Of a stretch of 64,000 nt of DNA, positions 11,816 through 22,815 are shown in pieces. A model generated the notes under the pieces. It saw only the letters and a program-made list of their open reading frames with translations, had not been told where the DNA came from and ran no database searches. Made by a program: the position numbers and the translations under genes. The stretch is from Lycium barbarum (Eukaryota; Streptophyta; Magnoliopsida; Solanales; Solanaceae). The stretch's first letter is position 1. Each line of letters opens with the position of its first letter. The stretch covers positions 7,602,965 to 7,666,964 of the forward strand of contig NC_083344.1 in assembly GCF_019175385.1 (NCBI RefSeq), in the 5' to 3' direction.

Positions 11816-12370
11816 CTACATGAAGAGCCGCGTTCCAGTGTTCTTCCTTTCGTTGCTGCATGAACTGGACAGAACGTGCACGCAATATGATAACTCTGAT
11901 AGTGTAAAGCTGAGGTATATCAATATTCCGACCAAACGTCTGTATAGTTTTGGATCTCCCAAATTGGCTCCTCCGATCAATGTCAAACTATGATTCTGTT
12001 CAATAGGAGTGTTGATGGGTTTAGCTCCCAATAATCCGGTCTTAAAAATTATATCCAAAGCATATTTCCGTTGACAAAAAAATAACTCGGTCGGCCCGCG
12101 TGCAACTTCAACTCCTAGAAAATACTTCAGAGGGCCCAAATCCTTCATGTGGAAAAATATACGGAGATAGTCTTTGAACCGTTCAATGGCATTATAGTGG
12201 TTTCCGGGGATAATCAAGTCATTCACATAGACTAAGACGTTGAGCTGCATACTTCCCCGATGCATAGTGAACAAAGAGTAGTCCGAATACGCTTGTTTGA
12301 ATCCATGTTTTAGCAAAGCTCTTGACAATTTTGCAAACCAACACCGAAGAGCTTGCTTCAATCCATACAA
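11816..12370 (-). pseudogene. copia reverse transcriptase C-terminal part, broken
   Basis: The minus-strand frame shows the order typical of copia RT: YGLKQA near the start, then VYVNDLII where the family has YVDD, then DLGPLKYFLGVEVAR, then KYALDI and a LVGILIYL block leading to RNase H. Replacement of the first catalytic Asp by Asn, plus stops on both sides, indicates a dead copy. RNase H sequence continues in fragments to about 11290. Confidence 0.8.
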
Positions 12371-13552
12371 AGATATTCAGAGTCGACACACTTTACCCGG
12401 ACTAGGAACACGGAAGCATAGTGGTAATTTTGATGTATACTTCTTCCTTAAGGTCATCGTGTAAAAAAGCATTATGAACATCCATCTAATGCAATTCTTA
12501 ATTTCGCGCTGCCGTAACTGCCAGGAAGGTCCGAACTGTTACTACCTTAGAAACCGGAGCAAAAGTTTCATTGTAATCAATTCCTTCTTCCTATTTATTT
12601 ACGAAGATGACCAAACGAGCTTTATATTGCTCAATGGTGCCGTTTGAGTTGTACTTGATCTAGTACATCCGTCTACATCTGATTGCTTTCTTATCCGGTA
12701 GCAAAGTTTCTAAAGTCCATGTTCCATTATCCTACAATTCTTAAATCTTTTGTTGCATGGCTTTCCGCTAATATTCCTTTTTTGTTGCCTCCGAGAAGGT
12801 TTTGTCTCGTTCCAGTGGTAGCTAGTGCAAGAAAACTTTGGTGTTTCAAAGAAAAATTATCATAGAATATAAAGTGAGCTATAGGATAAGGCGCACCTGA
12901 GGTTGCTGAGGATGGATCAGGAGGACGAGTTGATGGACTTTGTTTCCGGAATGTTTCAGTGATGTAGTCACGCAACCGAATCGATTCCTGCTTATGGCGT
13001 TTCCATTTGCTCCTCCGGGTGCATTTTCGACTGTCCGGACCCCTTCTGTCTGTAATTCCTCCACATTTTCTCTATCTAGACCGACATCTGTACGGTCTAA
13101 TCTGGCTGATTAGTAGGTACGGTAACTGGTATCTTGACTTCATTTCTCCGGGTTTCGTCTATACCTACATTATATGTTTGGTCTTTTTCTACGGTGTGTT
13201 GGTTTCTTTCTTCCTAAGTGTCATCTACGTTCAGAAGACCTTTTTCCGTAGTCTATCCTTCATCCGGGATAACTTATATGCTATCTACCAAGTTACTCGA
13301 TCCTACAGCAAATGAGAACTTAGTCTCATAGAAGTCCATATCTCTTGAGACCAAATATTCGTTGTTCTCTAAGTCAAACAATCTCCAACCCTTCTTTACG
13401 GAGGGATATCCTAAGAAAACTCACCTACGACTCCTGCTTTCAAACTTGTCCTTGTTCTTCTCTTTGCGTGCACGTAGCACAAAGACCCTATCACCCTTAG
13501 GTGATCATAACGAGGCGCATTCCCGTATAAAATTTCATAGGGTTTGTCCCAT

Positions 13553-14132
13553 TCAAAATTGAGATGACATTCTGTTAATCAAATATCTCGCAGTCAAAAC
13601 ACATTCTCCCCAAAATTTGATTGGAAAGTGACCTTGAAATCGCAGTGCTCGTGCTATATTGAGAATGTGACGTTGTTTTCTCTCGACTCTTCCATTTTGT
13701 TGGGAGATGTTTGGAAAATAATTCCATGTTCGAAGAAGTAATTCTTCATACAAGGGACTCAGTTCCTTGATCACTTCTAACTATCTTCACCCATTTACCA
13801 AACTGCCTATCCACCAAGGCGAAGAAATTCTTCAAGGTTTGAGACACTTCTTTCTTATCAACTAAAAGAAAGATCCACACGGCTCTCGAACGATCATCTA
13901 CAACAATAAAAAAATATGAAGCACCATAGAAGGAAGGAGTTCTATACGGTCCCCTTAAATCACAATGAATCATCTCAATAATATCCGAGGCTATATTATC
14001 ACTTAAAGGAAAAACAATCCTTATTTGTTTTGCCCTTAGGCATATGTCACATTCTTTATCCAATCTAATACTACTATTTTTTAGGCCTAATGTCGTAATC
14101 GACTTCATTACTTGTGCTAAAGGATGACCCAC
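13553..14132 (-). pseudogene. copia integrase region, frameshifted
   Basis: At 13746-14132 the minus strand shows HPLAQVMKSI, the zinc-finger half CDICLRAKQ, and an integrase core (IHCDLRGPYR, VVDDRSRAVWIFL, SDQGTE). At 13553-13774 it continues in another frame with [14 protein letters not shown] and [14 protein letters not shown]. The two parts overlap and need a frameshift. The DDE residues are still visible, but the reading frame is not intact. Confidence 0.8.
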
Positions 14133-14141
14133 CCGTTTGTG

Positions 14142-14589
14142 CTAAAGATCGAACCAATCAACTGTCTCTGCCTTCATAGCTCGTATCCACGGCACATTCT
14201 GGAAATAGTAAAGACCACCTCGACGCTCACCCGTTCCAATCAGCTTCCTCGTGGTGGGATCCTGTATAACACACATAATTTTATTAAATTTTACATCGCA
14301 GTCTAAATCATCAACAAGTTGTGACACAAAAAATTAAATTTCTCATTAAATGCGGAACGTAAAGAACATCCTTCAACCATATGCTATCATTCAACCTGAT
14401 TGTTCCTTCTCTCGTGGCGACCGAGCTACTTCCATCCGGAAGTCCAACCGGACACTTAGGAATGTCCCACTGATTGCTTAGTCCCTCTGGATTACCTGTC
14501 ACATGGTTGGTAGCACTGGAATCAATAATCCAGGATGATTTTTCGGAGACCCGTTTAGCCTCCGCCTGAATTCCTTCTTTGGCTACCAC
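14142..14589 (-). pseudogene. copia protease and pre-integrase region, broken
   Basis: SSWIIDSSATNHVTGN matches the copia aspartic protease site, normally with DSGAT, so the active-site Gly has become Ser. LKDVLYVPHLMRNL follows. A second frame (14142-14327) gives RKLIGTGERRGGLYYF, the GAG-pre-integrase block. Further 5' on the minus strand (14590-14720) lies DWWPGNQKRDRK with a Gly/Arg/Gln-rich stretch, also interrupted by a stop. Confidence 0.75.
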
Positions 14590-14719
14590 AGGGTTAGCCC
14601 GGTAGTTACCTCTTCCATAACCGTATCCCGGTCCATCCTTCTATTGTTGTTGTTGTCCGCGTCCTCTACCTCCTATTTTTCTGTCTCTTTTTTGATTTCC
14701 TGGCCACCAATCCGGATAA

Positions 14720-15909
14720 CTAGGGTTGGGCGTTCGGTATTCGGTTCGATATTTTTAAAGTTCGGGTTCGGTAATCGTTAATTGAAAGTATATACCAAAT
14801 ACCGAACTTTCAAACTTCGGTTCGGTAATTCGGTAATCAGAAAATCAAACTTCGGTTCGGTACGGTATTTGATAATACTATTTTTTTGCTAGCAGCTGCA
14901 TTCATTCATCATGTGCAAGAGATATTTTCAATATACAAGCTTACTGCTAAACCGAGCTAATTAGATGCGATCTGGTTATAGTTACTGAGGCAGTAAAGAG
15001 GCACTGAGCCATCACCACCTAACTGTCAAGTTAGCATCATTATCCAGTCAACAGAATTATCTTTGTGGCAAACACATGAAAACATTCAGTAATCCTAAAT
15101 ACTACTAGTCAATGAAAACTTCGGTATGTAAGTATGATGTATCACTAGTTTGATAGGAAAAAGGCAATACTCCTCCGTCCCTTTCATCCCAGTAAGCATT
15201 CCAACAGCCACAAGAATCTTGTAGTGCAAAGACTCAGGATTTCAGTTTGGAGCTACACATGAATTTCAAATGCATCAGCATTAAACTCTTACAAGTGATC
15301 TATCAAATGCATCATCATTACATATGTACCTTTCTTTTCCATATGACTACAAAATTTCTGAAAATGTGAGTACTCCCACTCCCCTCCCAAATTCTTCTAA
15401 GGAAAATATAGTTGTACACCCCAGTGAAAAGATTTTGCCCCACACACGGTGGCAGATCTAGCAAAATCTCAAGATACTTAATCAATACATAAAGAGCATA
15501 TGTGTCGTGAATGCATTATAAGATTTTGTAAGTAATTAAATTAAAATCCCAGCAATAATAGTTGGAAAAATAAAATCAACCTATTACCTTCCTTTATCTT
15601 CTCCACGGAATTGAAGAACAGATGGCCCGAGATGGGTATTGAAGAAAAAGAGACTTGGAGGCGAGATGATACCGTTAGAGGGATTACCAGACTTGGGGAG
15701 CTTTTGTGTTACAGCGTTCGGGATTTTTAGTGTGAACTGATGGCTGGGTATTGATTTTTACTCCTTTAGGCTATTGTGATTTGAGCTGGACTAGGAATTT
15801 TTTTACAATGGGCCTTTAGCCTTTTACTCCTTTAGGCTTTATTGGTATTTATTTCGGTATTTACCGAATTACCGAACAGTATAATGGTAAATACCGAAAT
15901 CGAAATATT
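14720..15909. mobile_element. Non-autonomous TIR repeat nested in copia gag
   Basis: The left end GGGTTGGGCGTTCGGTATTC and CGGT-rich continuation (14726-14875) are mirrored by ACCGAATTACCGAACAG and TAAATACCGAAATCG at 15862-15905, giving long imperfect inverted ends. The right end lacks the last GTTGGGCG-like bases. The host gag stops at WIHNT on one side and resumes near the zinc-knuckle region on the other, so host sequence was lost as well. No protein recognised inside. Confidence 0.65.
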
Positions 15910-16097
15910 ATGGTGTTGTGGATCCACGACACCAACAGTGAGTTTAGAGTCCACCAATCTTCCAAGTCCGACGACTCTTCATCCGGCTTCTTCATCGTAC
16001 CATCGATGAAGCCAAACTTCTTTCTTGCTCTTAGGGTTGCCCTCATGGATCTAGCCCATTCTTCATAATTGTCACCGAATTGGACTTGTGTCACCAC
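15861..16097 (-). pseudogene. copia gag N-terminal fragment
   Basis: The minus strand encodes FGDNYEEWARSMRATLRA, then FGFIDGT and WWTLNSLLVSWIHNT, the standard beginning of plant copia Gag. It is cut at about 15909 by the nested repeat. The sequence just inside the LTR (16100-16260) is Lys-rich and not recognisable. Confidence 0.75.
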
Positions 16098-16251
16098 AAT
16101 TTCAGGGTTATCATTTGAAGTAATGTCATAGGGAGAGATTGTTTTTCTTTGGGTTTTATTTTCTTCACCGGCGATTCCTTAACTTTTATCGCCGGTTTCT
16201 TCCTTTTCGTCACGTGCCACTGTTTCAAGGTTTTTGTGTTCTTTCTAACAT

Positions 16252-16264
16252 GGCTCTGATACCA
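16252..16264 (-). other. Primer-binding site for initiator tRNA-Met
   Basis: The minus strand reads TGGTATCAGAGCC directly after the 5' LTR. TGGTATCAGAGC is the canonical PBS complementary to the 3' end of plant initiator tRNA-Met. It fixes the orientation of the element and the inner boundary of the LTR at 16265. Confidence 0.9.
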
Positions 16265-16510
16265 TGTTAATATCGAGGCAGGGACGAGAATTTGTGAGAG
16301 ACAAGAATAATGGGAGAATTCTTTCTGCTTTGTATTCATCATAATGACCTCTTTATATACAAGTAAGGTTCTCCTTACCCTATTCTAATAAGGTAACCTT
16401 ATTCTAATAGGACTACAAATCCTATATTTACCATAATTACGATTGTACCATAAATAGACTAAACTATTACAATTAGACTAGAATAGGGTCTTCGTATATT
16501 CGATCTTAAT
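16265..16510 (-). repeat. 5' LTR of the Ty1/copia element
   Basis: Partner of 11040-11282. Plus-strand start TGTTAATATCGAGG, end CGATCTTAATA. The inner boundary is defined by the adjoining PBS. The outer boundary is less certain because the expected terminal CA is not preserved. Confidence 0.85.
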
Positions 16511-17310
16511 ATATGAATTCAACAGTCACAAGTCACAACTAAGTTGCTGGACATTAGCTAATTGTTTTATTGTAACAATGAACATTATATATGTTACCAA
16601 TTAAAATTGCATGTAACTGATGCAATAATTCTTTTTACTAATTAAAGTTGTAACTGATGTAATATTTACACCTTTCCGTACCAATTTGCAAGCAATTCTT
16701 TTTGGCTTATAATAAGGAAGTTCTATTACTCTACTCAGCATTCTTGAAGCGTATCAAGCACCCTATCGAAAAGAAAAAGTTGCTTCTTCAAAAGTTTTAA
16801 TCCCCAAAGTTTTGCTTGCTATTGTTTATCTACTGCCTTAGTTACATTGTCCTATCTATATGTAAACAGATATTTCTCCCTAATACATAGTTTCTAGTGC
16901 GTACTCAATATATGAATTCAACAGTCACAAGTCACAACTAAGTTGCTGGACATTAGCTAATTGTTTTATTGTAATAATGAACATTATACATGTTACCAAT
17001 TAAAGTTGCATGTAACTGATGCAATAATTATTTTTACTAATTAAAGTTGTAACTGATGCAATATTCACACCTTTCCAGAAGAAGTACCAATTTGCAAGCA
17101 ATTCTTTTTAGCTGATAATAAGGATATTCTATTACTTTACTCAGCATTCTTGCAGCATATCAAGCACCCTCTCGATAAGAAAAAATTACTTCTTCAAAAG
17201 GTTTGATCCCCAAAGTTTTGCTTGCTATTGTTTATCTATTGCCTTAGTTACATTGCCTATCTATATGTAAACAAACGTTCTCCCTAATAAATGGTTTTTA
17301 GTGACTTGAT
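16511..17310. repeat. Tandem duplication, period 399 bp, two units
   Basis: ATGAATTCAACAGTCACAAG occurs at 16513 and 16912, and the two units remain collinear to about 16910 and 17310 with scattered changes (for example ATTACTCTACTCAGCATTCTTG against ATTACTTTACTCAGCATTCTTG). The copia element abuts the left unit. No coding sequence seen. Confidence 0.85.
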
Positions 17311-17965
17311 CAATATTTATTTTCAGTTTCTCCTCTTTTTTTTCTCGATCTAATTTTTTGCCATGTATTCGTCACATGCTTTTCATTCTAGATTTTATTA
17401 CTTTAGTGGGTTGATTCAAAGTAGAGGATCAGGGAATGAATGATTAAGAAAGGGCTTTCAGCCAAAAATTTTATGGCTAAAGCCTAAAGGGCGTCTCAAG
17501 ATGAAACGGCAATGATATAATTAGTAGTGTGAGAAATTATCTATAGAAAATTCTCATGAAGTTTGGTTAAGCTTTTACACTTATTTTACTATTTTCTCCT
17601 TATTTGTTTTTTATTGTCCTCAATTTTTATTTTTTCTGGAATAAAGAAAATATATATGAAGATAATTTTAATAATTAATGGCTCCCGTCTCTTTTTTTAC
17701 ACACACTGTTGAAATAATCCTCTTGAACGGTAAGAATAGCATTGGAAAGAGAAGAAATTATCACCCCTAAAATTCTAAGATTTGATATGGAAATAATGTA
17801 TTTATTATTCTAAACGTGATTAGAACCTTACTTTAGTAAATTAAATCTTAACTATTAATACTGGATTATGACATTTCTCTTCTATCCAAGTAAAGAACTC
17901 AGGGAAATGAAAACAAGAAAAGTTAGAGAGGAGACCCATCCGTTAGATATAATCATTTTTATTTA
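17311..17965. other. AT-rich intergenic DNA, no gene seen
   Basis: No open frame, RNA gene or clear repeat border was found. Composition is like the surrounding intergenic DNA. Confidence 0.4.
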
Positions 17966-18222
17966 CTCCCTCTGTCCAAATTAATTGTTATGTTTTCTTT
18001 TCCGAAATTCAATTTGCTTTATCTTTTAAGCTAAATTGAATTAGCTTTGCACAATATTTTATATTTAAAATTTATATATTCAAAAACTATACGATAAGTA
18101 CTATAAGTTGCTACTTTCTCATGTTCATTCGATAAGAAAATATATTGTAAAATGTTATTCAAAGTTTACATAGTTTGATTCTCGAGAAGTGAAATATGAC
18201 AACTAATATGTAACAGAGGGAG
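17966..18222. mobile_element. Stowaway-type MITE
   Basis: Starts CTCCCTCTGTCC and ends ACAGAGGGAG, with extended inverted ends (AATTGTTATG and AACTAATATGTAA), flanked by TA on both sides (17964-17965 and 18223-18224). This is the Stowaway signature, derived from Tc1/mariner. Confidence 0.85.
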
Positions 18223-18407
18223 TAAATTTATTTTGTTACGTGATGTTCCCCAATTTTACAGTTTTGTTTTGGAAATGAGTGAAGTTCGTGTTAATTAATA
18301 GAAAATAATGATCTTTTTACTTTGAAGGATTTAAGCAAATTGTGTGTGTACATACGTACATAACTATTTATATATTATTATTTTTGGAATTTACTGTTTT
18401 TTTCGTG

Positions 18408-18440
18408 ATCGCGCGAAGCGCGGAAAAATTGATTAGTATA
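18408..18440 (+). mobile_element. Possible Helitron 3' end (hairpin)
   Basis: CGCGCGAAGCGCG forms a perfect GC-rich stem with a three-base loop, followed after a short A-rich spacer by GATTAGT. Plant Helitrons end in such a hairpin plus CTRR. The CTRR is not exact here (TTAG), so this is weak. Confidence 0.3.
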
Positions 18441-18806
18441 ATCATAATCGGGGCATATAAAAAATATTCATCCACATATTGTGTTTGCATCAAACTAATG
18501 GTCACTATATACTTATCAATATGTATAAATTACAAAATCACCACTTCAATCTACAAAATTGTGGATTCCACGTGCCCATATGATACTCTCTTGAATAATG
18601 CTAGATAAAACTATCCACAGATTCCTAAACAATTGTAATGTGTAGATTCTTATGGAAAAGATGCCTATTGTGTGAATTACATATTATAAAAATCTTCTTC
18701 ATGTCAAACCACGACCAATCTGATTGTTTGATCGTAGTAAACCTCCTCAAAATAGTTATCAATATTTATTTATATTAAAATGTATTAGGAGGATGTCATT
18801 TTTAAA

Positions 18807-19569
18807 GCGGAAAAAGGTTAGATTTATCCCAGTACTCTCACAAATAAGTTATATTTGTCCTTCGTTATACCTTTTTAATATATTTGCCCTTACCATCCAA
18901 TTTAGGTCATATTTTTCCCTGTACTCTATTTTCGGGCTATATTTAACCTCCGTGTGTTAAATTCTCTTGTCCCTACCTTTATTTCCCTACGTGGAATTTT
19001 TTGAGGGATAATTTCAATAATATACAATCCAACATAAAATATTACATTTACGTAGCCATATTTTTAATTTACATCCGCATAGCCATTTTGTTTACAACAG
19101 TGTTTATACACACGATATACAACAATATATATTTACCGTAGACAATGTATAAACCTTGTATAAAAGTGTATAATAATGTATAAAAGGGCTATTTTGGGTA
19201 ATATTAGAAATATGGACCATTTCGAATAAATATTTTCTCCAAATAGATATAAAATGTTATTTTCTCTATTTTTATCCCAATTTAAACGGTCACAATTAAA
19301 CCCGACCCTATAATAAAAATAAACCCAACTAACCCCCCCCCCCCCCCCCCCCCCCGGGTTGTCTTTTCCGCCCCACTCCAAATGAATCAAGAGGTGGGGA
19401 CATGAGAATTTAACAGACGGAAGGTAAATATCAGTCAAAAATAGAATACAGGAGCAAATATGACCCTAAAATTTGATGACAATAACAAATATATCAAAAG
19501 AGTATAAAGAAAGATAAATACAGTGCAACTTATTTGTAAGAGTGCAGGGACAAATCTGACCTTTTTCCG
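18807..19569. mobile_element. MULE-type MITE with empty site in P2
   Basis: Long inverted ends: GCGGAAAAAGGTTAGATTT with CTCTCACAAATAAG on the left, CTTATTTGTAAGAGTG with GACCTTTTTCCG on the right. Flanks ATTTTTAAA (18798-18806) and ATTTTGAAA (19570-19578) are a 9-bp duplication with one mismatch. The paralogous position at about 24200 reads TTTCTTAAAAAATAAGCCAGCC without the element. The interior contains a C-run at about 19332-19355 and no gene. Confidence 0.8.
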
Positions 19570-20588
19570 ATTTTGAAAAAGCCAGCCGGCCTTTCAATAG
19601 AAACTATTGATAAAGGTGTTAGGATCGTCTGTCGTAGTCAAGTTGCATTATTTATTGGGGGTGGGGGTGAACCATGTTAATACCTAAAAATAGATATAAT
19701 ACTACATGCTGCGACATGTGGACACAGGTCGATGAGAAACTTGAAATGTATTTGCTGTGTGCTGTGCCTGTGTGCTGTATTTATTTCATCATCTCTTTCA
19801 AATGGACTAATGATTTCCTTTTTCTCAAATAACTTGGCAAGGAAAAAGGACAATTCCTAGTGTTCATATTATATGTCTTCTAAAGTTTATACGTATTTTA
19901 AAAAAATATGTAGTAGCCTGAATTTTAAGATTATCTGTCTAACTATTATTTATTTCTCCTCAAACATCTTATATAACTAACATTCCTCTTATTGAAATAA
20001 ATGATTTGAGAAAAAGTAATAATTTTTTTGTTTTCCTATGCCTTCAAATAGTTTGACACAAGTTTGAAACCTACCAATTAGAATATATTTTTAAAATTGG
20101 TCACTGTATTAAGCCAGAGCTCTGAAGATTATAGAAGCAATGTTACAACAATACTGAAGTAAATGAAAAGTTAGTTTAACAAAAAGATCATCACATCAAA
20201 ATTTATATATAAGTAATTAAATAGACTTAAAAATTTAAAGGTTATGTTAATTTTAATACATAAGTAACCAAGAAGTGGAGAAGAATTAATTTGAGATTTA
20301 GAGTGACACTGTTTGAAACAAAAGTTGCACAGTTAGGTTAGATTTCAACATATTTTAACAACCATACAGATTGGAACTATTGGTGAAGCTGCAAAGACTC
20401 TAGAGGAACTTACCCAAAAGTCAAAACTACAGAAATGGAACGCGTCCATTCTAAGGAATCTAAATTGACACTTCTTTTAGGTGATGATGAAAAAAATACA
20501 ATATCTTATTTTTACGACTGGCTAATAATTTGAAACAAATTTATTTGCCAACGTGACTAATATTTGGGAGAAGAAATAGTACTATTTG

Positions 20589-20986
20589 GGGCAATTTGCA
20601 CGATTGACCTTATTCGGGGGTGGTGGTCTTTAATTTTTGCCCCTCAAATTGCTTGTCTTTGATTTTTATCCTTGGTCTAAAATACCCCGAGGTTCTTGGT
20701 TCGAACAATGCTCAGTCAAAAAAAAATCGCAAGACAGAGTTTCGTTGCAAAATTAGGCCTAATTTGTAGAATTCCAGCAAAGTAAAAAAACTTTTGTTTT
20801 GCCTTAAGGCAGACTTTTCGCGAAGCCTTGCCTTACGAATTTTTTTTGACTGAGCGGGAGTTCTAACCCACAACCTCAGGATATTTTCGATCACTTTTTA
20901 AGCGAACGACAAAAATTAAAGACCATCAATCTGAGGGGCAAAAGTTAAAGACCAACGCCTTTGAAGGAAAATCCGTGCAAAAAAAT
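20589..20986. mobile_element. MULE-type MITE with target duplication and empty site
   Basis: Flanked by GTACTATTTG at 20579-20588 and at 20987-20996. The subterminal inverted repeats (GGTCTTTAATTTTTGCCCCTC on one side, GAGGGGCAAAAGTTAAAGACC on the other) are long and clear. P2 at about 24998 has TAGTACTATTTGTTG with a single copy of the target and no element. Confidence 0.85.
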
Positions 20987-21224
20987 GTACTATTTGTGAA
21001 TGTATTTATTTCCAAAACTAACCAATATATTGGTCCTTGTATGTATCAAGCATGTGTAATATATGAGGACAAGATTGGTAAACATCCACTTTTAAAATAG
21101 GCTATCAAATATTAATTATTACTTTAAATGCTATTAATATTTAAAAACTCTTTTGGTACAAGGATTTTGAAAAAACACCCTTAATACGGAACAATTCCCG
21201 TAAATCGTGCTGAAATTTAAAGGA

Positions 21225-21960
21225 TTAACAAGTGGAACCTAAGGAACGATTCATGATTTCAAAATTTGTTGGAGTTTCAGATCTGATGAACGCTTTATGT
21301 TGTTCAAATATTTATAAGTTTAATTCCAATTAACGGTTCATAGAGTTAAAAATCAAACCACATGAACGATTCATGGGGTTCATTACCTTTATATGTTCAG
21401 ACGAATGATTCATAAGGTTAAAAAATTTGCTAGAGTTTCCAATCTCACTAACGATTCATAGGGTTCAAACCTTTATAAGTTCAAACTCAAGTAACGATTC
21501 ATGGGGTTCAAACACAAGGAACGATTTATGGGTCAAACATGTATAAGTTCAAACCCAGTGGATCATTCATGGGTTCTCGAATTTTATGGAGTTTTAAACC
21601 GCATGAACAATTCATGGAATTCAAGCAATTATAAGTTCAAAGTCAAGTAACGATTTATGGGTTCGAAAATTTATTGAAGCTTCAAACTACATTCATGATT
21701 AATGGGGTTCAAAAAGTTGCTAGAGTTTCAAACCCCATATTGATTCATGGTTAAAAAATTTGTTGGAGTTTCAAACCCGAGGAATGATTCAATGATTCAA
21801 ACATTTATAAGTTCAAACTCAAGGAACGATTCAGGGTTTCAAAAATTTCCTTGAGCTTGAAACCACATTAACGATTCATGGGATTCAAAAAATTGCCGGA
21901 GTTTCAAACCCCATTAACAATTCATGGGGTTCAAACCCTTATAAGTTCTTCCATGTTATA
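21225..21960. repeat. Degenerate minisatellite (GATTCATGGGGTTCAAA)
   Basis: Imperfect units of about 30-65 bp alternate phrases such as AACGATTCATGGGGTTCAAA, CCTTTATAAGTTCAAA and TTGCTGGAGTTTCAAACCC. Related arrays occur at about 25510-25800, at 26605-26625, and in reverse orientation at about 55200-55335, each next to the same ACCACTTTTAA-type flank. The array is therefore part of a larger dispersed repeat, not an isolated satellite. Confidence 0.8.
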
Positions 21961-22225
21961 AGTAGGTGTACTTTTGTCCAACTAATTTTTTTTTACGTTA
22001 AAGTATGATTATTAAGACAAATGCAGTGTCTGAACCAAAGTTATTACTGAGTTCGTCCGAACCCCTACTTTGATCTCTACCTCCGCCTCTGTTAAAAAAT
22101 TACAAATATTAAATTTCAAGTTCATTTATAAGCACTCGAGGATGGTGTTTTAGAATTTCAAATTCATAAAATTTAAATCCTAAATCTATTTCTTGATAGA
22201 AGAGGACTATTGAGGTGTGTATATT

Positions 22226-22480
22226 TCCCAACAATTCCTAATTTAACACTGTCCATTTTTTATTATTCTCAATGAATAAGATTATTCTCTTATCTTGGGC
22301 GTTGCGTAGAGTAGTCTGGTAGCTCACAAGGCTAATAACCTTTAGGTCACGGGTGTCGGGGGTTCGAATCCCTCCTTGCCCACAACCGGCCAAAAAGGGA
22401 AGTACATTTCCCTCCAGAGATAGAAAAATCATGAAAAAACGGATCTTGCAGGATTCTCAAAAAATTCTTTGATCTGTAAA
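22226..22480 (+). other. Plastid-like DNA insertion (NUPT or via mitochondria)
   Basis: M1 runs from GTGTATATATTCC straight into GGTGGCCCCCGAGGG, whereas M2 has about 250 bp between the corresponding positions. The insert contains a tRNA-like gene followed by CCCACAACCGGCCAAAAAGGGAAG and AGAAAAATCATG. From memory this resembles plastid DNA downstream of trnR-ACG near the rrn operon. Exact ends are uncertain because the flanks are diverged. Confidence 0.6.
22297..22382 (+). tRNA. Chimeric organellar tRNA-like pseudogene (trnfM-like plus trnR-like)
   Basis: The first four bases (GGGC) and the 3' part (GTGTCGGGGGTTCGAATCCC to CCCA) resemble plastid trnR-ACG. The middle (TAGTCTGGTAGCTCACAAGG, CTAATAA loop, CCTTTAGGTCACGGG) resembles plastid trnfM-CAU, with the anticodon loop changed from CTCATAA to CTAATAA. 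The sequence is about 86 nt, longer than either parent, and the lower acceptor stem does not pair well. It is very unlikely to be a working tRNA. Parent assignments are from memory and not aligned. Confidence 0.55.
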
Positions 22481-22687
22481 GGCCCCAAGGCTACTCATAT
22501 TTTGGATAGCTTAAGCATATTTTTCAGTTACATGTTTGAGAAAAAAAAGAATCGAAGTGAAAAGTTTGTCGGGTTGATTTTTGGTTATTTCTGATCCGTG
22601 TCTAAAGTGTAAACAACTAGAATGATTGACATCACCAGATTCTTCAATGATAATCTTTGGCACTTTTTGTTTGTGTGGAATAGTAAT

Positions 22688-22815
22688 TTTTCCCCACCCC
22701 ACCACTCTAAGAAGGATCAATAGTGTTCCCACTTACCCTCAAGCGTGACTCGAACCCTTAACCTACTGGTTGATTATGAAGGTGCTAAACCACTTGAGCA
22801 ATCCTCACTTGTCTA
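22688..22815 (-). mobile_element. tRNA-derived SINE with 12-bp target duplication
   Basis: TGGAATAGTAAT flanks the insert at 22676-22687 and 22816-22827. M1 at about 7210 has a single ATGGAATAGTATTACTTG. On the minus strand the head shows an A-box-like TTGCTCAAGTGG and a B-box-like GGTTCGAGTCACG, and the element ends in a short A-tract. Together this is a clear, fairly complete SINE. Confidence 0.85.

Larger units (their letters stand above)
11040..16510 (-). mobile_element. Degenerate Ty1/copia retrotransposon, minus strand
   Basis: Two LTRs of about 245 bp enclose fragments in copia order on the minus strand: gag, protease, integrase, reverse transcriptase/RNase H. A primer-binding site matching initiator tRNA-Met (TGGTATCAGAGCC on the minus strand) lies at 16252-16264, directly inside the right LTR. 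All coding blocks are broken by stops and frameshifts, and a central piece of gag has been replaced by another repeat (about 14720-15909). I find no clean 5-bp target duplication (left AATAC, right TATGA or AATAT). The right flank is one unit of a tandem duplication whose second unit gives an approximate empty site near 16900. Confidence 0.85.
18455..21224. repeat. Module P1, paralogous to about 23620-25500
   Basis: Collinear with P2: TTTGCATCAAACTAATGG and TTTGCACCAAATTAATGG, ACCACGACCA, GCCAGCC, CATACAGATTGGAACTA, and GGAATCTAAATTGACACTTC against GGAATCTTAATTGACACTTC. P1 carries two MULE-type insertions absent from P2, and P2 carries a Stowaway MITE absent from P1. No gene is evident. The block at 20305-20480, which occurs a third time at about 26638-26830, is the best-conserved part. 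Confidence 0.75.

Noticed and set aside
21225..21960. Possible CRISPR-like array because of repeated GATTCATGGGGTTCAAA
   Set aside because: Units are degenerate and of uneven spacing, there are no unique spacers of constant length, and the setting is plant nuclear DNA.
22238..22432. Minus-strand frame containing GGIRTPDTRDLK
   Set aside because: A common spurious translation of tRNA T-arm sequence; the region is the tRNA-like insert.
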